The notes under the pieces: model-generated | What the model saw: only the letters and a program-made list of their open reading frames with translations | Told to the model about the DNA's origin: nothing | The model's database searches: none | NCBI RefSeq assembly: GCF_003369915.1 | Contig: NC_046673.1 | Span: 9,408,001-9,472,000, forward strand | Reading direction: 5' to 3' | DNA: 64,000 nt | Origin: Drosophila miranda | Taxonomy: Eukaryota; Arthropoda; Insecta; Diptera; Drosophilidae | Shown here: positions 36,245-47,789 of the stretch, in pieces | Position numbering within the stretch: position 1 is the first letter of the stretch | How the letters are laid out: the number at the start of each line of letters is the position of its first letter | Program-made: the position numbers and the translations under genes

Positions 36245-39200
36245 GTGAGTCGTAGCGCCAGGAGCGCATTCTGAAGGAGCGCAGTGTCTTATCTTGGGTC
36301 AGGGCGAGGGAGAGGGTATTCCGATTTTGACCAGATATTTGCAGCGCAGTGAAACATAGTCATCGCCTTTTTTCTTTTGCTTCATATATGACGTTTATGT
36401 TTGTAGCTATGTGGTTTGTCAGTTGCAACTGTCATATTGGATCATTATGTCATTTGGGAATGAAACAAGTCTACATACACGGCATGACTAGGCGGATTAG
36501 TAAAGCTTCCCTGAATGATAGCATATATAGCATATAGAACGGTGTTTCTGTTGTGGTAGCCCAGCAAAGGGGCAAGACAATCATCTACTCTTTGGAGCTG
36601 ATCCGCTAAACGGATTCATTTCATGTCCCCCAAATGATCTCACACAGAATCCTCAAACAAGTGTTCCGACTGTTGCCAATGCTTTTGATTTCAGTCTTCA
36701 TTCCGACTGTACATTATTTATGAGTATTGTCACGTGATCTCACGAGGTATCTCTCAGGGTAATCCCCAAGATCCTACATTTTCGAAATCATAATATTCTC
36801 TCTCCAAACGGCAGCGGCATGGACGGGGATTACTCATGGAGATGGAGGAGGTGGGTCGGGCGGTCGGTCTGTCTGTAGTGGGTTGGGGCCCATCGTACGA
36901 GTAATTGATGATATTTATTTGTGACCCACTGTGCCGCCAGTGACGGATAGCCGGGTGCCGGCAATGCGGCGATGATTCCATAATGAACCGTACGGCGCGC
37001 CGGTCGAAAGGAATTTCAATTAAATAAAATGAAATTTTGTGCGAAAATTCTTTGTGTCGCGTTGGCTTTGATTCTTGTTGTTGTTGTTGGTGGTGGTTGG
37101 TGGTGGTGGTGGTGCACCCTCATCATTATTCTGGTTGCAAAGTGCAATTTTTGGATTGAAAAATGACATTGAAAATGACTCTAAGACAGACAGAACCGCA
37201 CAAAAGAAATACGGAAAATACTTGTGCTACAAGTCCTACAGAGAACTATGGAAAAGTCCCCTTCAAATGAAAGGGATCCCCGATAAAGGGATAATCTAAT
37301 CAATTGGTAGGCAGTCCCATTCTGGTCTTTGTTATTTATTACAAGTCACGCGTGAAATTTGATGGCAAATGAAAGGGGGACTACTGCATGCAGGCCATGC
37401 AACGAGATAGAGAGAGAGAGAGGGAGGGAGAGAGAGAGCAAACCCACGCCCACGCCACACACATACATCGGTATGAAGTCATGCCAAAAGGTTGAATGCC
37501 AGAGTTGTCAACTTCCTGTGGCGGCACACAGACACGTGTGTGTGCACACACAGTCAAACAGAACGAAAGAGAGGGAGAGCTAGAGAGAGGGAGATGGGGA
37601 GAGCCGAAGAGCATGGCCTGGCAACCTATTACGGAATTATTTAAAACAAGTTTCTTTCGGGCTCTTTTCTGCTCTGCTTTTCTTCCACACAGCTGTTTGT
37701 GTCCTACCAATACAGATGCAAGCACATGGTGTGTATGTGTGTGTGTGTGTGTGTGGGCCGTTTCGTTAGCAACACTGCCCAGGCTGCGCGTGCCAGAGTT
37801 GTCCTTCGCCTGCGCGTGACATTCCGATACTTTGTACACAATTTTATCGATTACCGCATAGCAGGAGCCACCCAGCAGCCCCAGCAGGAGCCCCCAGCAG
37901 CAGGAGCAGCTGGTGGTGGTGCAGCACCACCTGGCCATTTCATAAAGATGTATATAAAAACAATAATCTGGTTATTATTTTCATATACCCATTCAATGCT
38001 CCTTTCTTTAAGGATATCGGGGGCATCCCCAACCGAACCGAACCGAACCGAAGCGAGCCGAACCGACACACGACGAGGCGGCGGCTACCCTGTGCCACAG
38101 CGTGGCGCACTAGTTGCGCCCCCACTGCAGGCGCAGCAGCAGCCACATTCCGCCTGGTGCCAGTCAAAGCTGGATGGGATGCCTTAAGTCTGATGCGGCG
38201 TCCTTGCTGTACTTGACCCCCCCCCACCACCCCCTTTGTTTCGGGCACTCGGTGTTTGCTTTCTTCCACGAGGCAGTGCCTCATTGTCGTCGTGTTTCGT
38301 CCTCGTCATTGTCGTTCGCCGCCTCGTAGGGGGGGTGCTCCCAAAATCAATGCGATGATTTTTCTTGCTACACAAATTTTACGCTGGGTCTCTCTGACGT
38401 TTTTGTGTTTTTCGCTACTTTTCACACAAAATATTTGGCGAATTTTTTCTGTGCTTGTGTGTGTCGTTTTCCTGTGCGGCAATCAGCTGTTGTTGGGGCA
38501 CCAGCACCAGCAGGAGGAGCTTACATAATTGTGTGTCACGTGTGTCTTTTTTGGGGGGGTGCTGCTGTGACGCTTGCCTCTGAACTCTGAACTCTGCTGA
38601 CTAACGGGGCATTTCTTCATGCCGTCACGTGGTTAGAGCGGCAGGATACACTGCTTAACACTTGTTAAGTGGTTAACTGCTTGTCGAACGATTTATTTTG
38701 TTTTTTTTTTGCTTGTGAAATTTTATGATAATTATCTAAAAACCTGTGAATCTCCAACTGCTTTCCTTTTTTTTAAGTGCAATGATTTTTTTGTGTAACA
38801 ATTGGAATACGGGTGTAAAGTGTCTTAAGAATTCATTCGTGAAAAGGCTGGGACATCGATGGAAGGATTCACAGAAACCCGCCGTAAGTTGGTTGGAAGA
38901 TTATCCAAACCAGGGCTCAACAGCTGAGATCCTGATGATCAGCTGACACTGACCAGAACGGTGAAAAGAGCCCACCAAAGAGAATGAGTCCGCCCAAACG
39001 TGTAATCTATGAACGATTCTATCGCTATCTACTGATAGAATTAACCTGGTATTCCTTTGTGTGTGTGTGTTCGTTTTCGAAACAAAAGAATAAAGTGCAA
39101 ATATAAAGATTTAAAACTCCGCTACTCATTCCATGCGATAAGATTATGATGGGCTTTCGGGTTGGGCTTGGGGTGGCGGTTGGGGGGGGGCTGTTCGTGT

Positions 39201-42200
39201 TCGGTTCGACTTCTTTGTTGCTTAATATACATAACATACATATGTACGTACACATGTACTATATTTATTTCCATGAAATTACGTAGTTTTACCTTTGTTT
39301 GTGGCTCTATGGCCCAGCTCTTGCGTTTCGAAAAGTGTTTGGTGTTTGGTGTGATTCAGAATCTTTTTTTTGATAGTCGGGGATGGTACTCAACCGTAGT
39401 AAATAGTTTTAGCCGCTTAATTGGTGGCTAGTCAAGTCTAGTGGAAACATTTTATCAACAGCTGTTTTTTGTTTTTTTTGTTTTACAGACAGCTGTCGAT
39501 CGAGTGGGGTAGAAGAAAGAACAGGCTTGGGAATGGAAGTCCATTAGTCCGTTCGAAATGTTCGGAAAGTGCAATGGGCAGCAATTTCTTTGGAAAGTGA
39601 TTGGCGGGGAAGCAGTGCTCTTGATGGTTTACTGTAATTGTCAAGCAGTTCACTTTAAGAGCAGCAGTTCTGCAGTCCAAGATCAAAGCGCAACGTGTGC
39701 AAGCAGTGCCAAGCAGTAGACACACTAAATCAATAGTCAGTAGTTTTCATATATTTGTTTTTCTTCGTTTTGCAGTCTCTTTCGCTCTCTCTCTCTCGTC
39801 CCTTGGGAACCAAAGTCCTCTTTAGGATGAAAGGATGAGAATGAGAACCCTCAAAAACCCAAAGAGAAAACACGCAAAGGATTGTGGCACCTCCTCCTTC
39901 TGTTGTGGCACCTATTGGGCTGCTGATTGGGGCGCGTGTATCAATAAATAAAGCAACTAAAAATACGTGTGAGAAGCACGCGAAAATAGCCGGCGCGAAG
40001 AGAGTGGAATATGGCCAAAAGCCGAGAGGGTAGAAAGTAGACGTGGAGGGGGAGGTGGAGGTGGTGGGCCCGAGGAATTTGTGACGTGCGGAAAAGAAGC
40101 AGCTTTCAGTTTTTGTTGCTGCGGGGGCGAGTACCCAATGGACCCGGCCCCCCTTTTTTTGTCTAAAAATAGAAACCAATTGGCGACAACAAACAGATAT
40201 TCGGGAGGGGGGAAAGAAAGAGCGGGTGGGGATATGGTATATGGAGATAGAGGTGAAGTCGCTTCCTCACGGGACAGCTCTGATGGACATTCGATTGCCA
40301 CAGTGCCGGGAAATCTGTGAAATATCTTTGGAATCAAACGAGTTCTTGCCCTGATCCTTTACTGCCTTCCTTAGGAGCTTTGGGCCTTGAACGAATCTTC
40401 ATCATAGGCTGCCATGAATGCCTGGACTCCTGGGCTGCAATTAAATTGTTTTCGAATCGGTTTTGGGTTTCCAGTTGCCAGAAATAATATTGATTTGAAG
40501 CTTTATTGATCGATAAACAAACAAAGATAGGCGACAGCATGGGGGTTCCCCCTATTTGTTTATAGAGAAAACAAATAAGGGCACGCTTTGAGTCGCGAGT
40601 GTGGCAGGGGCCTCAATTTTCAGTTTGGTGTTCGATTTCAAAGGCTTACCCTTTCTCTCTCTCTCCCTCTCTCTGTTTCTCGCTCCCTCTCTCTTGTCAA
40701 AAGATAGAGCCAGAGAGCTTTCCCACTCGTGCAGACCTCTTCCTCATGCGGCATCTGTGGCTGCTGCCAAAATGTTTGCCTTGACGCTTTTAACCTTGAT
40801 GGATACACCCAACACCCCTCCCCTACCCTCCTACCCCCCCAAGCCCCTGCTGTTTGACAGCAAATGCCATAGCATACTTTTTGGAGTGTCCTTCTCCCCC
40901 CTCCCCACTTCTTTTGTGCTGTTTCAAGCGCCCAGTGTCGCCTTGACTGGGCATTGATTTATTTTTGTTGCGGTTTTTTTTTGTGTGTGCCTTGCCCCAC
41001 ACTCCCCACCATCCTGGGCGGACCCCAGCGGTCGATAATTGATAGCCATCCGCATAGCTCTAGCCTTCCCCCCATTGATGATGGAATCCCCCCCATTTCT
41101 GGGGGAAATTAGCAAAAAAAAAAAATGCCTTGTGGGATGTCGTTTGTGTTTATTTTTTATTTTAAAAACAAAAACAAATTGGGGCACCCGTTATATTTGA
41201 AATAATTAATTTTTGTATCAAGAAAATATTTGTTTAAAAATTATTTCCTTCAAAGAAATTTTCGGTTTTAAAAATTGTTTGCTTTTCAAATCCTTTTTTT
41301 ATTTTGTTTGTCTTTTTTTGGTTTCTTTTGTTAGTAGGATATAGTGTTTCCCTTCCTTTATACCCATATCAAATGTCGGGACTTTAAGGGCCCCCAAAAA
41401 CTTGGCCTGACGGGACGCCCAAATGGTCCTCCTCCTTCATTAGAGAAGGAGCATGTCTGTCGTCCTCGCATACCCTCACACATGTTTAGTAGCGTTGTCC
41501 TGCTAAAACATCCAATCCTCGAAATGGAACTCTACCATAGATCCTTAAACATATATCTGCGCATTCTACCGACTTTTGACGCCTCTTCCTTCTTCATTTG
41601 GTTCAGAAATAATGCGCTTGATATTAAATTGATTAATATTGATGTATACCTAATGCCCAGTAACAACAGCATTCTAATCTAGTACACGACATGTATTTTG
41701 TTTATGGGTTCTCCAGCATTCTCTTTTGCACTTTTCGCCTGTGCGTCGCGCGACCAACGGATGATCTGCGTGTGTGTGTGCGTGTGTGAGCACTGCTTCT
41801 TATCGTGCGCCAACCACCGGCTCACTCGCTTCGATCGCTTGCGCCGATATAAGTCCACGACGATCCAAAACTTGTCCATATAATTTAGAGATATAATATA
41901 TATGTTTTGCACCACGAAAACCCCCGACGATTGTCATTTTCATATACCTTCATCCCCTTCTAATTTGATTTTAGTGGCTAGTGTTGTTTTAGTGTTGGAA
42001 AGTGTGTGCTTACTAATGATTTAGTGATGATAACTCACGATAAAATTCTTGTGGATTGCTTCCATAAAATCAAATCAAAATCCCTTCCTCCCTTGCCCTC
42101 TCCCTCTCTCCTGCCCTTAACACCTGTATGGTGTGGGGGGAAGGGGGTGGTCTGGTGACGTACGACCTTCGCCTCATTTCACTTCGTTTTTGCACACATT

Positions 42201-42468
42201 TTTCTTTGGTCAAATTTTGAATGAGAGCTAATTGAATGAATGGAAATGTAAGCTATGGCTGTGTGTGTGTGTGTGTGTGTGCACACCTACACAAAGGGTG
42301 GTGCAGTGGTCGGTAGGCTAGGGGGAGGGGGTGGGGAAACGGGGACTTTGCGGCATTTGGTTTTTGTGGGTCAAATGGCTGCCGTCGTCGTCGTCGTCGC
42401 ATGACGACAGCGCGTCCTCGTCGTCGTGGTGTCGCCATTGTTGCTGTCTCGCTTGCTCTTTACTTTGC

Positions 42469-42510
<42 letters not shown>

Positions 42511-43681
42511 TAGTCCCTTCTTGGAGAGTGCTGGCCCTGCCGCCCCGCCGTTATTGTCCCTTTTTTTTGGCATAGAATTTATTGCATGCAGTTTTTTGGG
42601 GCCGCGGCCGGCTTTTGCGTGGTTGAGAGTCATAAATTATGTGCTCTCTCTCTTTGCTGTGTGCTTGCCCTCTCTCTCTGTCAGTCTCTTTGGGAGCTTT
42701 TGTTGTTGTTGATCTATTTAAAAATGAAATGGTGTCATTGTCAGGCGGTCGCTTGCAATTGGCACACGGCCCATGCCGCTCCGTGCTCTCTCTCTCTCTC
42801 TCTCTCTCCACTCTCTGGGGAGGGGAATGTACACAGACAATTAGGGAGCCACTCAATCAGCCTGCCTTCCGACCGTTTGGTTCGACGCTTAATTGAATTG
42901 TTGGTGGTTTTTTGCTTTTGCTTTGTTTTGTTATCCTTTTAATATTATTACTCCAATTATTTTAGCGATAAAAGCTCGAGGGAGGGGGCTCGAGCCCCCC
43001 ATATGGATCGACCAATTTGAGCCACGCCCAAGCAGGGCATAGACAAAGGCCCATCCCCCCCAGCCCCCCCTACTACTACGCCACTGCACTGCACTGACTG
43101 ACAGTCGGTTCTTTCGTTTTGTTTTCCTTTTGCTCATCTTCTTACTCTCTTCTTCTTTCACCTCCCTTCGGTCTTTTGCTTTGATTAACATCTGTTTGTG
43201 AATTACCGTCCAATTTATTGCCTTAACACGAGAGAGGGAGACCCAAGACACACAGAGAGAGAGAGCGGGAGAGGGTAGCCACCAAGCATTATCGAAACTT
43301 GCAAAAGAATCAATCCTAAATACATTTCAAATGGAATTATGCTAATAATACATATTTGCACTGCTTACAAACTGCTTTCAACAAAGAAATGCCCGCGCAT
43401 GTCGTGTGCATGACTAGGCACCATGCCATAGGCCTGCATTTATGGGGGAAAAAGCGGTTCGGAACACTGCTTTGTGTTATTTTTAAGCATATTTCGCTCC
43501 TACTAACTGCTTTAGTCTCTAAAATCCAGGCATATCGCCTCGACTGGTCTCTAAGGGGATTTAAGTCTTCGAGTGTCATCTCCAATACATCAAATATATC
43601 GATATATACATATGTATATGTACCTGTTTATATACATCAAACTAAATGCCAATTTCTTGTTCTCTTTTGCTCTAATTGCAG
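36245..43681 (+). other. sgg: Putative first large intron of sgg
   Basis: 7.4 kb with no recognisable gene on either strand. It holds short simple repeats: GAACC-type pentamers at 38030-38060, a 40-base poly(C) run at 42471-42510, and CT tracts near 40660 and 42786. It also contains a 20 bp word shared with 48685. Confidence 0.4.
42471..42510 (+). repeat. Uninterrupted poly(C) tract of 40 bases
   Basis: Forty consecutive C residues follow TACTTTGCGT and precede TAGTCCC. The exact length may be affected by sequencing or assembly error. Confidence 0.9.
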
Positions 43682-44891
43682 GTTGGACGCCGCCCCATGC
43701 ATAGCGTACTCTCTGCTTCCGCTTGAAGTGGATGTGTGTGTTGCCAAAAAAGAGAGAGAGAGAGAGAGCAGCAGTAATAACAGACTAACTGCAGTTGAAT
43801 CGCGTTTGTGTTTGTGAGTGTTGTGCAATTTGAAAGAGAAAGAAGAACAAATGAAGGAACAAAAAAGCGACAATTAAAATAATCGCCAAAAACGTGCCAT
43901 TGAAAGAAGAAAGGAGAAACGAGATAGTTTTCTCTGTGTGTGGGTGTAAAGAGGAAGCAGTGCAGCAGCAAGCAGTGTAGCAACAACAACAACAACGACA
44001 GGAAGACACGTGACGTGACGCGCGCGCGAGTTTTTCGATTTGTTATTTTTTGTGTGTGTTTTTGTGCTGTGTGTGTTTTTTATTGTTTTACTGGTATTTT
44101 TTCATATGTATATTTATTATGTTGTTTCCAGCCGTTTAACAGTTACAAATTCTTTGATCCTTTGACGAGTGTGTCTGTGTGTGTGTGTAAAAACAACAAA
44201 GAAAGAAGCAAGAAACAATAACAGGAATAGGCAATAAAAGAATAGTCAAAAGCCAAAAGACAACAGACAAAAAGTTCGTGGCATGCCAATGGCCGTGCAT
44301 TGCAGTGGAACGAAGAAGCAACAGCAGCAGAAGAAGAAGAAGCAGTGGGAGCAGTAGGATCAAGCAGTGCACAAAGCAGTGGATGCAGCATCACCAACAG
44401 GAGCAGCAGCAGCAGCAAAAAAACAACAGCGTGTGGCAACGAGAGAGAGAGAGTGAGAGGGAGAGAGGAAAATAATCAATTGTGAATATTGGGGAACCCC
44501 CCCTCCCCCGAACACTTCAACACACAAACACGCTCCTTACTCCTCCACCATCCGATCAGTTTTTTTGTGCGGACGGACAAGGCACAAGTCCATTGATCGA
44601 AAAAAGCAGGGCTTGCCCGCCATCTTAAGAACAACCGAACAACAGCCGGGATATTTTATTATTGGAAAAAAAAAACAGCAATTAAAAAGTGTGTGTGCGA
44701 GTGAGTGCGAGAGAGAGAGAGCAGGTGACAGCACACAGCAATATAAGGAGAAAGGAGTAGCAGCAGCAGCAAAGAGGCAGAAGAGAGCAAGCAGCGCTGC
44801 GTCACGATGAGCGGACGTCCAAGAACTTCCTCCTTTGCCGAGGGCAACAAACAGTCACCGAGTCTGGTGCTGGGAGGCGTCAAAACATGCA
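43682..44891 (+). CDS. sgg: shaggy (GSK3) leader exon and first coding exon; CDS 44807-44891, remainder outside window
   Basis: Shaggy is the fly glycogen synthase kinase 3, a Ser/Thr kinase acting in Wingless and Hedgehog signalling. The ATG at 44807 opens [16 protein letters not shown] and runs 28 codons to VKTC, identical from memory to the N terminus of the main SGG isoforms. The exon ends in phase 1 at 44891 (TGC A/GTAAGT), so the next residue is a split Ser codon as in the known protein. Upstream, an acceptor CTAATTGCAG at 43681 starts about 1.1 kb of purine-rich, CAG-repeat-rich leader. The kinase-domain exons are not in the remaining 19 kb, which agrees with the very large sgg introns in other flies. 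Confidence 0.95.
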
Positions 44892-47000
44892 GTAAGTACC
44901 CCACAAAACTCGATGTATATCACCTCCCCCTGGTACTCCATCGACCATCGACCATTATAAGAAATAATCATAATCAGTTCTATTACAAATGAGATCATTC
45001 TTTTGCGGGGAGCATTCGTTTTTGAAAACTTAGATCTTTAGATCGTTGGTTGTTTAAGAGTATTTTCCCATAACATCCTCCGCATAGCTCACCCCCTTGC
45101 AGGCCACACAGAATCCTTTTGACTGTAATTTTCCTTATAAAGATGGGACACTATCCCTCATAACGACTTCTGCAGGAGTTGTCGCGACGAGGAAGAGGAG
45201 GAATCAGTCCCCCACTTCTTCTGCCACTGCCCGGCCCTTGGAAATCGTCGTCTTCGGATTCTCGGGGCCGCTTTCCTTACGGACATTTCGGACCTGTCCG
45301 AGATCAAACCAGGGACCTTGTCCAAATTCATCCAAGCCTCCGGAAGGGACTGCCCTTAACCTGCAGTAGTCTGCTCTCAATGGATTTCTTATAGGTCCAA
45401 GAGAGCTTGCTGGGGCGGGGGTTTTTATCAAAGTCCTATATTTGCGATCGATGAGCCTCTTTCTTCCTTCTTTGTTTATTGTTTGTTTAGGTCTTTTGAG
45501 GGAAGTACTGAATAGTACCTTCAGAATTATGTATCTTGTAAGTTTTTCCCAGTGGATTTTCCTAGATTTTTGCTATTTAGGATAATTATTCTTAAGGATA
45601 TGAGACAATTTGTGATAATCCACCGTTCAAAAGTGTGTGATTCAACCTTCACCACTGTAGATCTTGTCCTCTCATAGACACATAGCCTCTATACCTTGCC
45701 TTAAGATCGCTAGATGTATTTTGTACCGTTGAATGCTGTGATTGCCCGTTCTTCATGAATGCACCTGCGAGTATCGTGCAATGGATTGCAATTCCCAGAC
45801 TGCCCAAAAGTGTGCTACACCACGCCACACACTTGTACCACCCATCCACCTGCATCGCATCCCAAATGCATTCAGAGAAGCAGTTCCCAAAACTTCGAAA
45901 AAATGCGAGAAACTAACAATTATGGAATATTACTATCTACCTAAAAGCTATCCAGATCCATTGATAAACCAATTCTTTATTGGGATTATCTATGATACGA
46001 CACAGAATCTTCCTGCTGTTCGTTGGAATGGCATGGCATAGAAATGGTAATACCCAATCTTCTTGTTTTTCTAAAGAAACTCAGCGATTGCCTTGTTTTT
46101 TTCTTATCAGCGAACGAATGTGCGCCCACCTGTGCGGCCCACTGTCGGTATTCGTCCCCGATACCCTCACACGCACACAGATACGCTCGCATAATGGTGT
46201 GTATTGGTACAAGGTGAGGTACAATCTATCTCTTAATCAGTAATCTGTTTTTTTAGTCACTCTCTCTCTCTACCTCTCTGTCCGCTGTCTCAATATCATT
46301 TTCGGTGTGCTCTCTCAATCTCAATATTTCTCTAGCCGCTCGCTCACATTTGCCAATTTGCCGCTTGGCGTGTGGCTGGCACAGTGGTATGCAGATGCAA
46401 CCGGTCCCTCTCCGCTCCGCTCCACTGTGCAGGCACGGCACCAGATACATCATCATCGTCGCCGCATGGCGACTGCGGCGAGCAACGACTACGGCGACGA
46501 CGTCGAGTGACGCGCATGCCAGCACACTCACACACAGACACACACATGCCCCGCACAGCGGTTTTCACCTCACGCGACCTGCTGCCTCGTACTCGTTTTC
46601 TCGGTTTCCTCTCTCTCTCTGTGCGATGTGCTCTCTCTCGCGCCATGAGACGGCTTGGCTCTGGCCGCCGCTCTTCCTTACCTTGCTTTGATACGCCTTG
46701 TGGTTACTTCGGCCTCCTCTGGCTGTGTCTCGCTCTCTCCGTTCGGCTGTGCAGCCGCTCTCGTCGCCTCATTGTGTGTTCGTGTTCTGTGTTCTGCCTC
46801 TCTTGCTGTCACTGCATACAGTTATAGTTGTCGCTGTTGCCGTCTCCCTCGATCTCTGTGGCTGTGTGCGTGTTGTTGTTTTTCGAAGCGAAAACGGCAC
46901 GAAATTTTAGTAGCGCTGATGAAACGAAAAACTGAGCATTTGCGGACAACGAAAAACTTACAGAAATGTTTTTGTGCTAACTTGGCTGGGGTTTTGAGAA
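44892..47000 (+). other. sgg: sgg intron with retrotransposon fragment
   Basis: No sgg exon is recognised here besides the repeat described separately. GC-rich, leader-like sequence at 46350-46520 (with an in-frame ATGGCGACTGCGGCG word) could belong to another noncoding first exon, but I cannot support it. Confidence 0.35.
45118..45430 (+). mobile_element. 5'-truncated non-LTR retrotransposon, 3' end of ORF2
   Basis: The frame 45162-45359 encodes NDFCRSCRDEEEEESVPHFF followed by CHCPALGNRRL and ends CP-stop. A CxxC, then an acidic stretch, H and C-x-CPAL is the C-terminal knuckle found after the RT/RNase H region of LOA/Jockey-type elements, such as the LOA-clade elements of obscura-group flies (family knowledge). 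The frame is closed by a stop just upstream (near 45138), so only the tail survives. It is sense-oriented within sgg and is an inert relic. Confidence 0.75.
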
Positions 47001-47019
47001 AAGTTTGTTCTTATCGCAC

Positions 47020-47066
47020 AATAATATCGATACAACATAACCCAGAATCGTATATATCGATATATC
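47020..47066 (+). promoter_or_regulatory. DRE pair at an internal sgg promoter
   Basis: AATATCGATAC (about 47023-47033) and TATATCGATATA (47053-47064) lie about 100 bp before a leader-like block that ends in an alternative coding exon. They suggest an internal start site for a shorter sgg transcript. Confidence 0.45.
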
Positions 47067-47159
47067 AAGTGTATACTAAACATCGCTAGCCGCCCGAGCC
47101 GAGAAACACAACGCGGATTAAATGAAAACGCGCGCGTTTCCAACTTCCATTTAAACATT

Positions 47160-47789
47160 TAATTTTTTTTTTAGTTTTCACGCTCAGGGCATCCCGTGGC
47201 TGCACCGCAAGGCGGTTCTCCGTTTGTGTGTTATTTGAAATAATTTTATTGAGCGAACAGTGTGTGTGCGTGTGTGTGTGTGTAAACGGTTTTCCTGTTC
47301 ACAAAATTGTGTTATTCTTTTTTGTTTTATTTGCGGGCTGTGTATTCCCCTGCTGGCCCCCACGCCCCAGCGCTCTCGTGAGCGCGCGCGTGTTTTTGCC
47401 TGTTCGTGCTCTCGCGTTCTTGTGTAAGTGTGTGTGTGTGTGTGTGTGTATAGGTGTGTGCCCGACGGTGCCCTACAGGACTGCGCTGCTGGCGCTGGCC
47501 CGCTGCCGCTAACACAGTTCTCGGTCTCGGGACCGAGCAGAAAAACAAAAAGAAACGAAAAGAAAATAAAAGAAACCCCATTCACGAGAAAGAGAGAAAG
47601 AAGGTCAGCACAGCTCGCCACCCACCCTCCCTCTTGGACAACACCCGGCGTATCACCCCCCGTACCGGAGCAGCAGCAGCAGCAGCAGCGCAGTGGCGTC
47701 GCTGCCCAGCGTATTTCTGTTCTTTCGTTTCTACTGCTGGCTGACGAAGGCGTCGAGCATGTTGGTCAATCGCAGTTCGCTGTTCGAAG
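47160..47789 (+). CDS. sgg: Probable alternative first exon of sgg; CDS 47759-47789
   Basis: A leader-like block with short GTGTGT and CAG repeats leads to an ATG at 47759. It encodes MLVNRSSLFE plus one base and is followed by a GTAAAA donor at 47790. The exon ends in phase 1, exactly as the main first coding exon at 44891 does, so it could splice in frame to the same downstream kinase exon and give a short alternative N terminus. The frame is open upstream without another ATG. No homologue of this peptide comes to mind, so the call rests on phase, leader style and the DREs upstream. Confidence 0.5.

Noticed and set aside
42401-42712. Open frame with a poly-proline stretch
   Set aside because: It exists only because the 40-base poly(C) run has no stops. 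No coding bias on either side.
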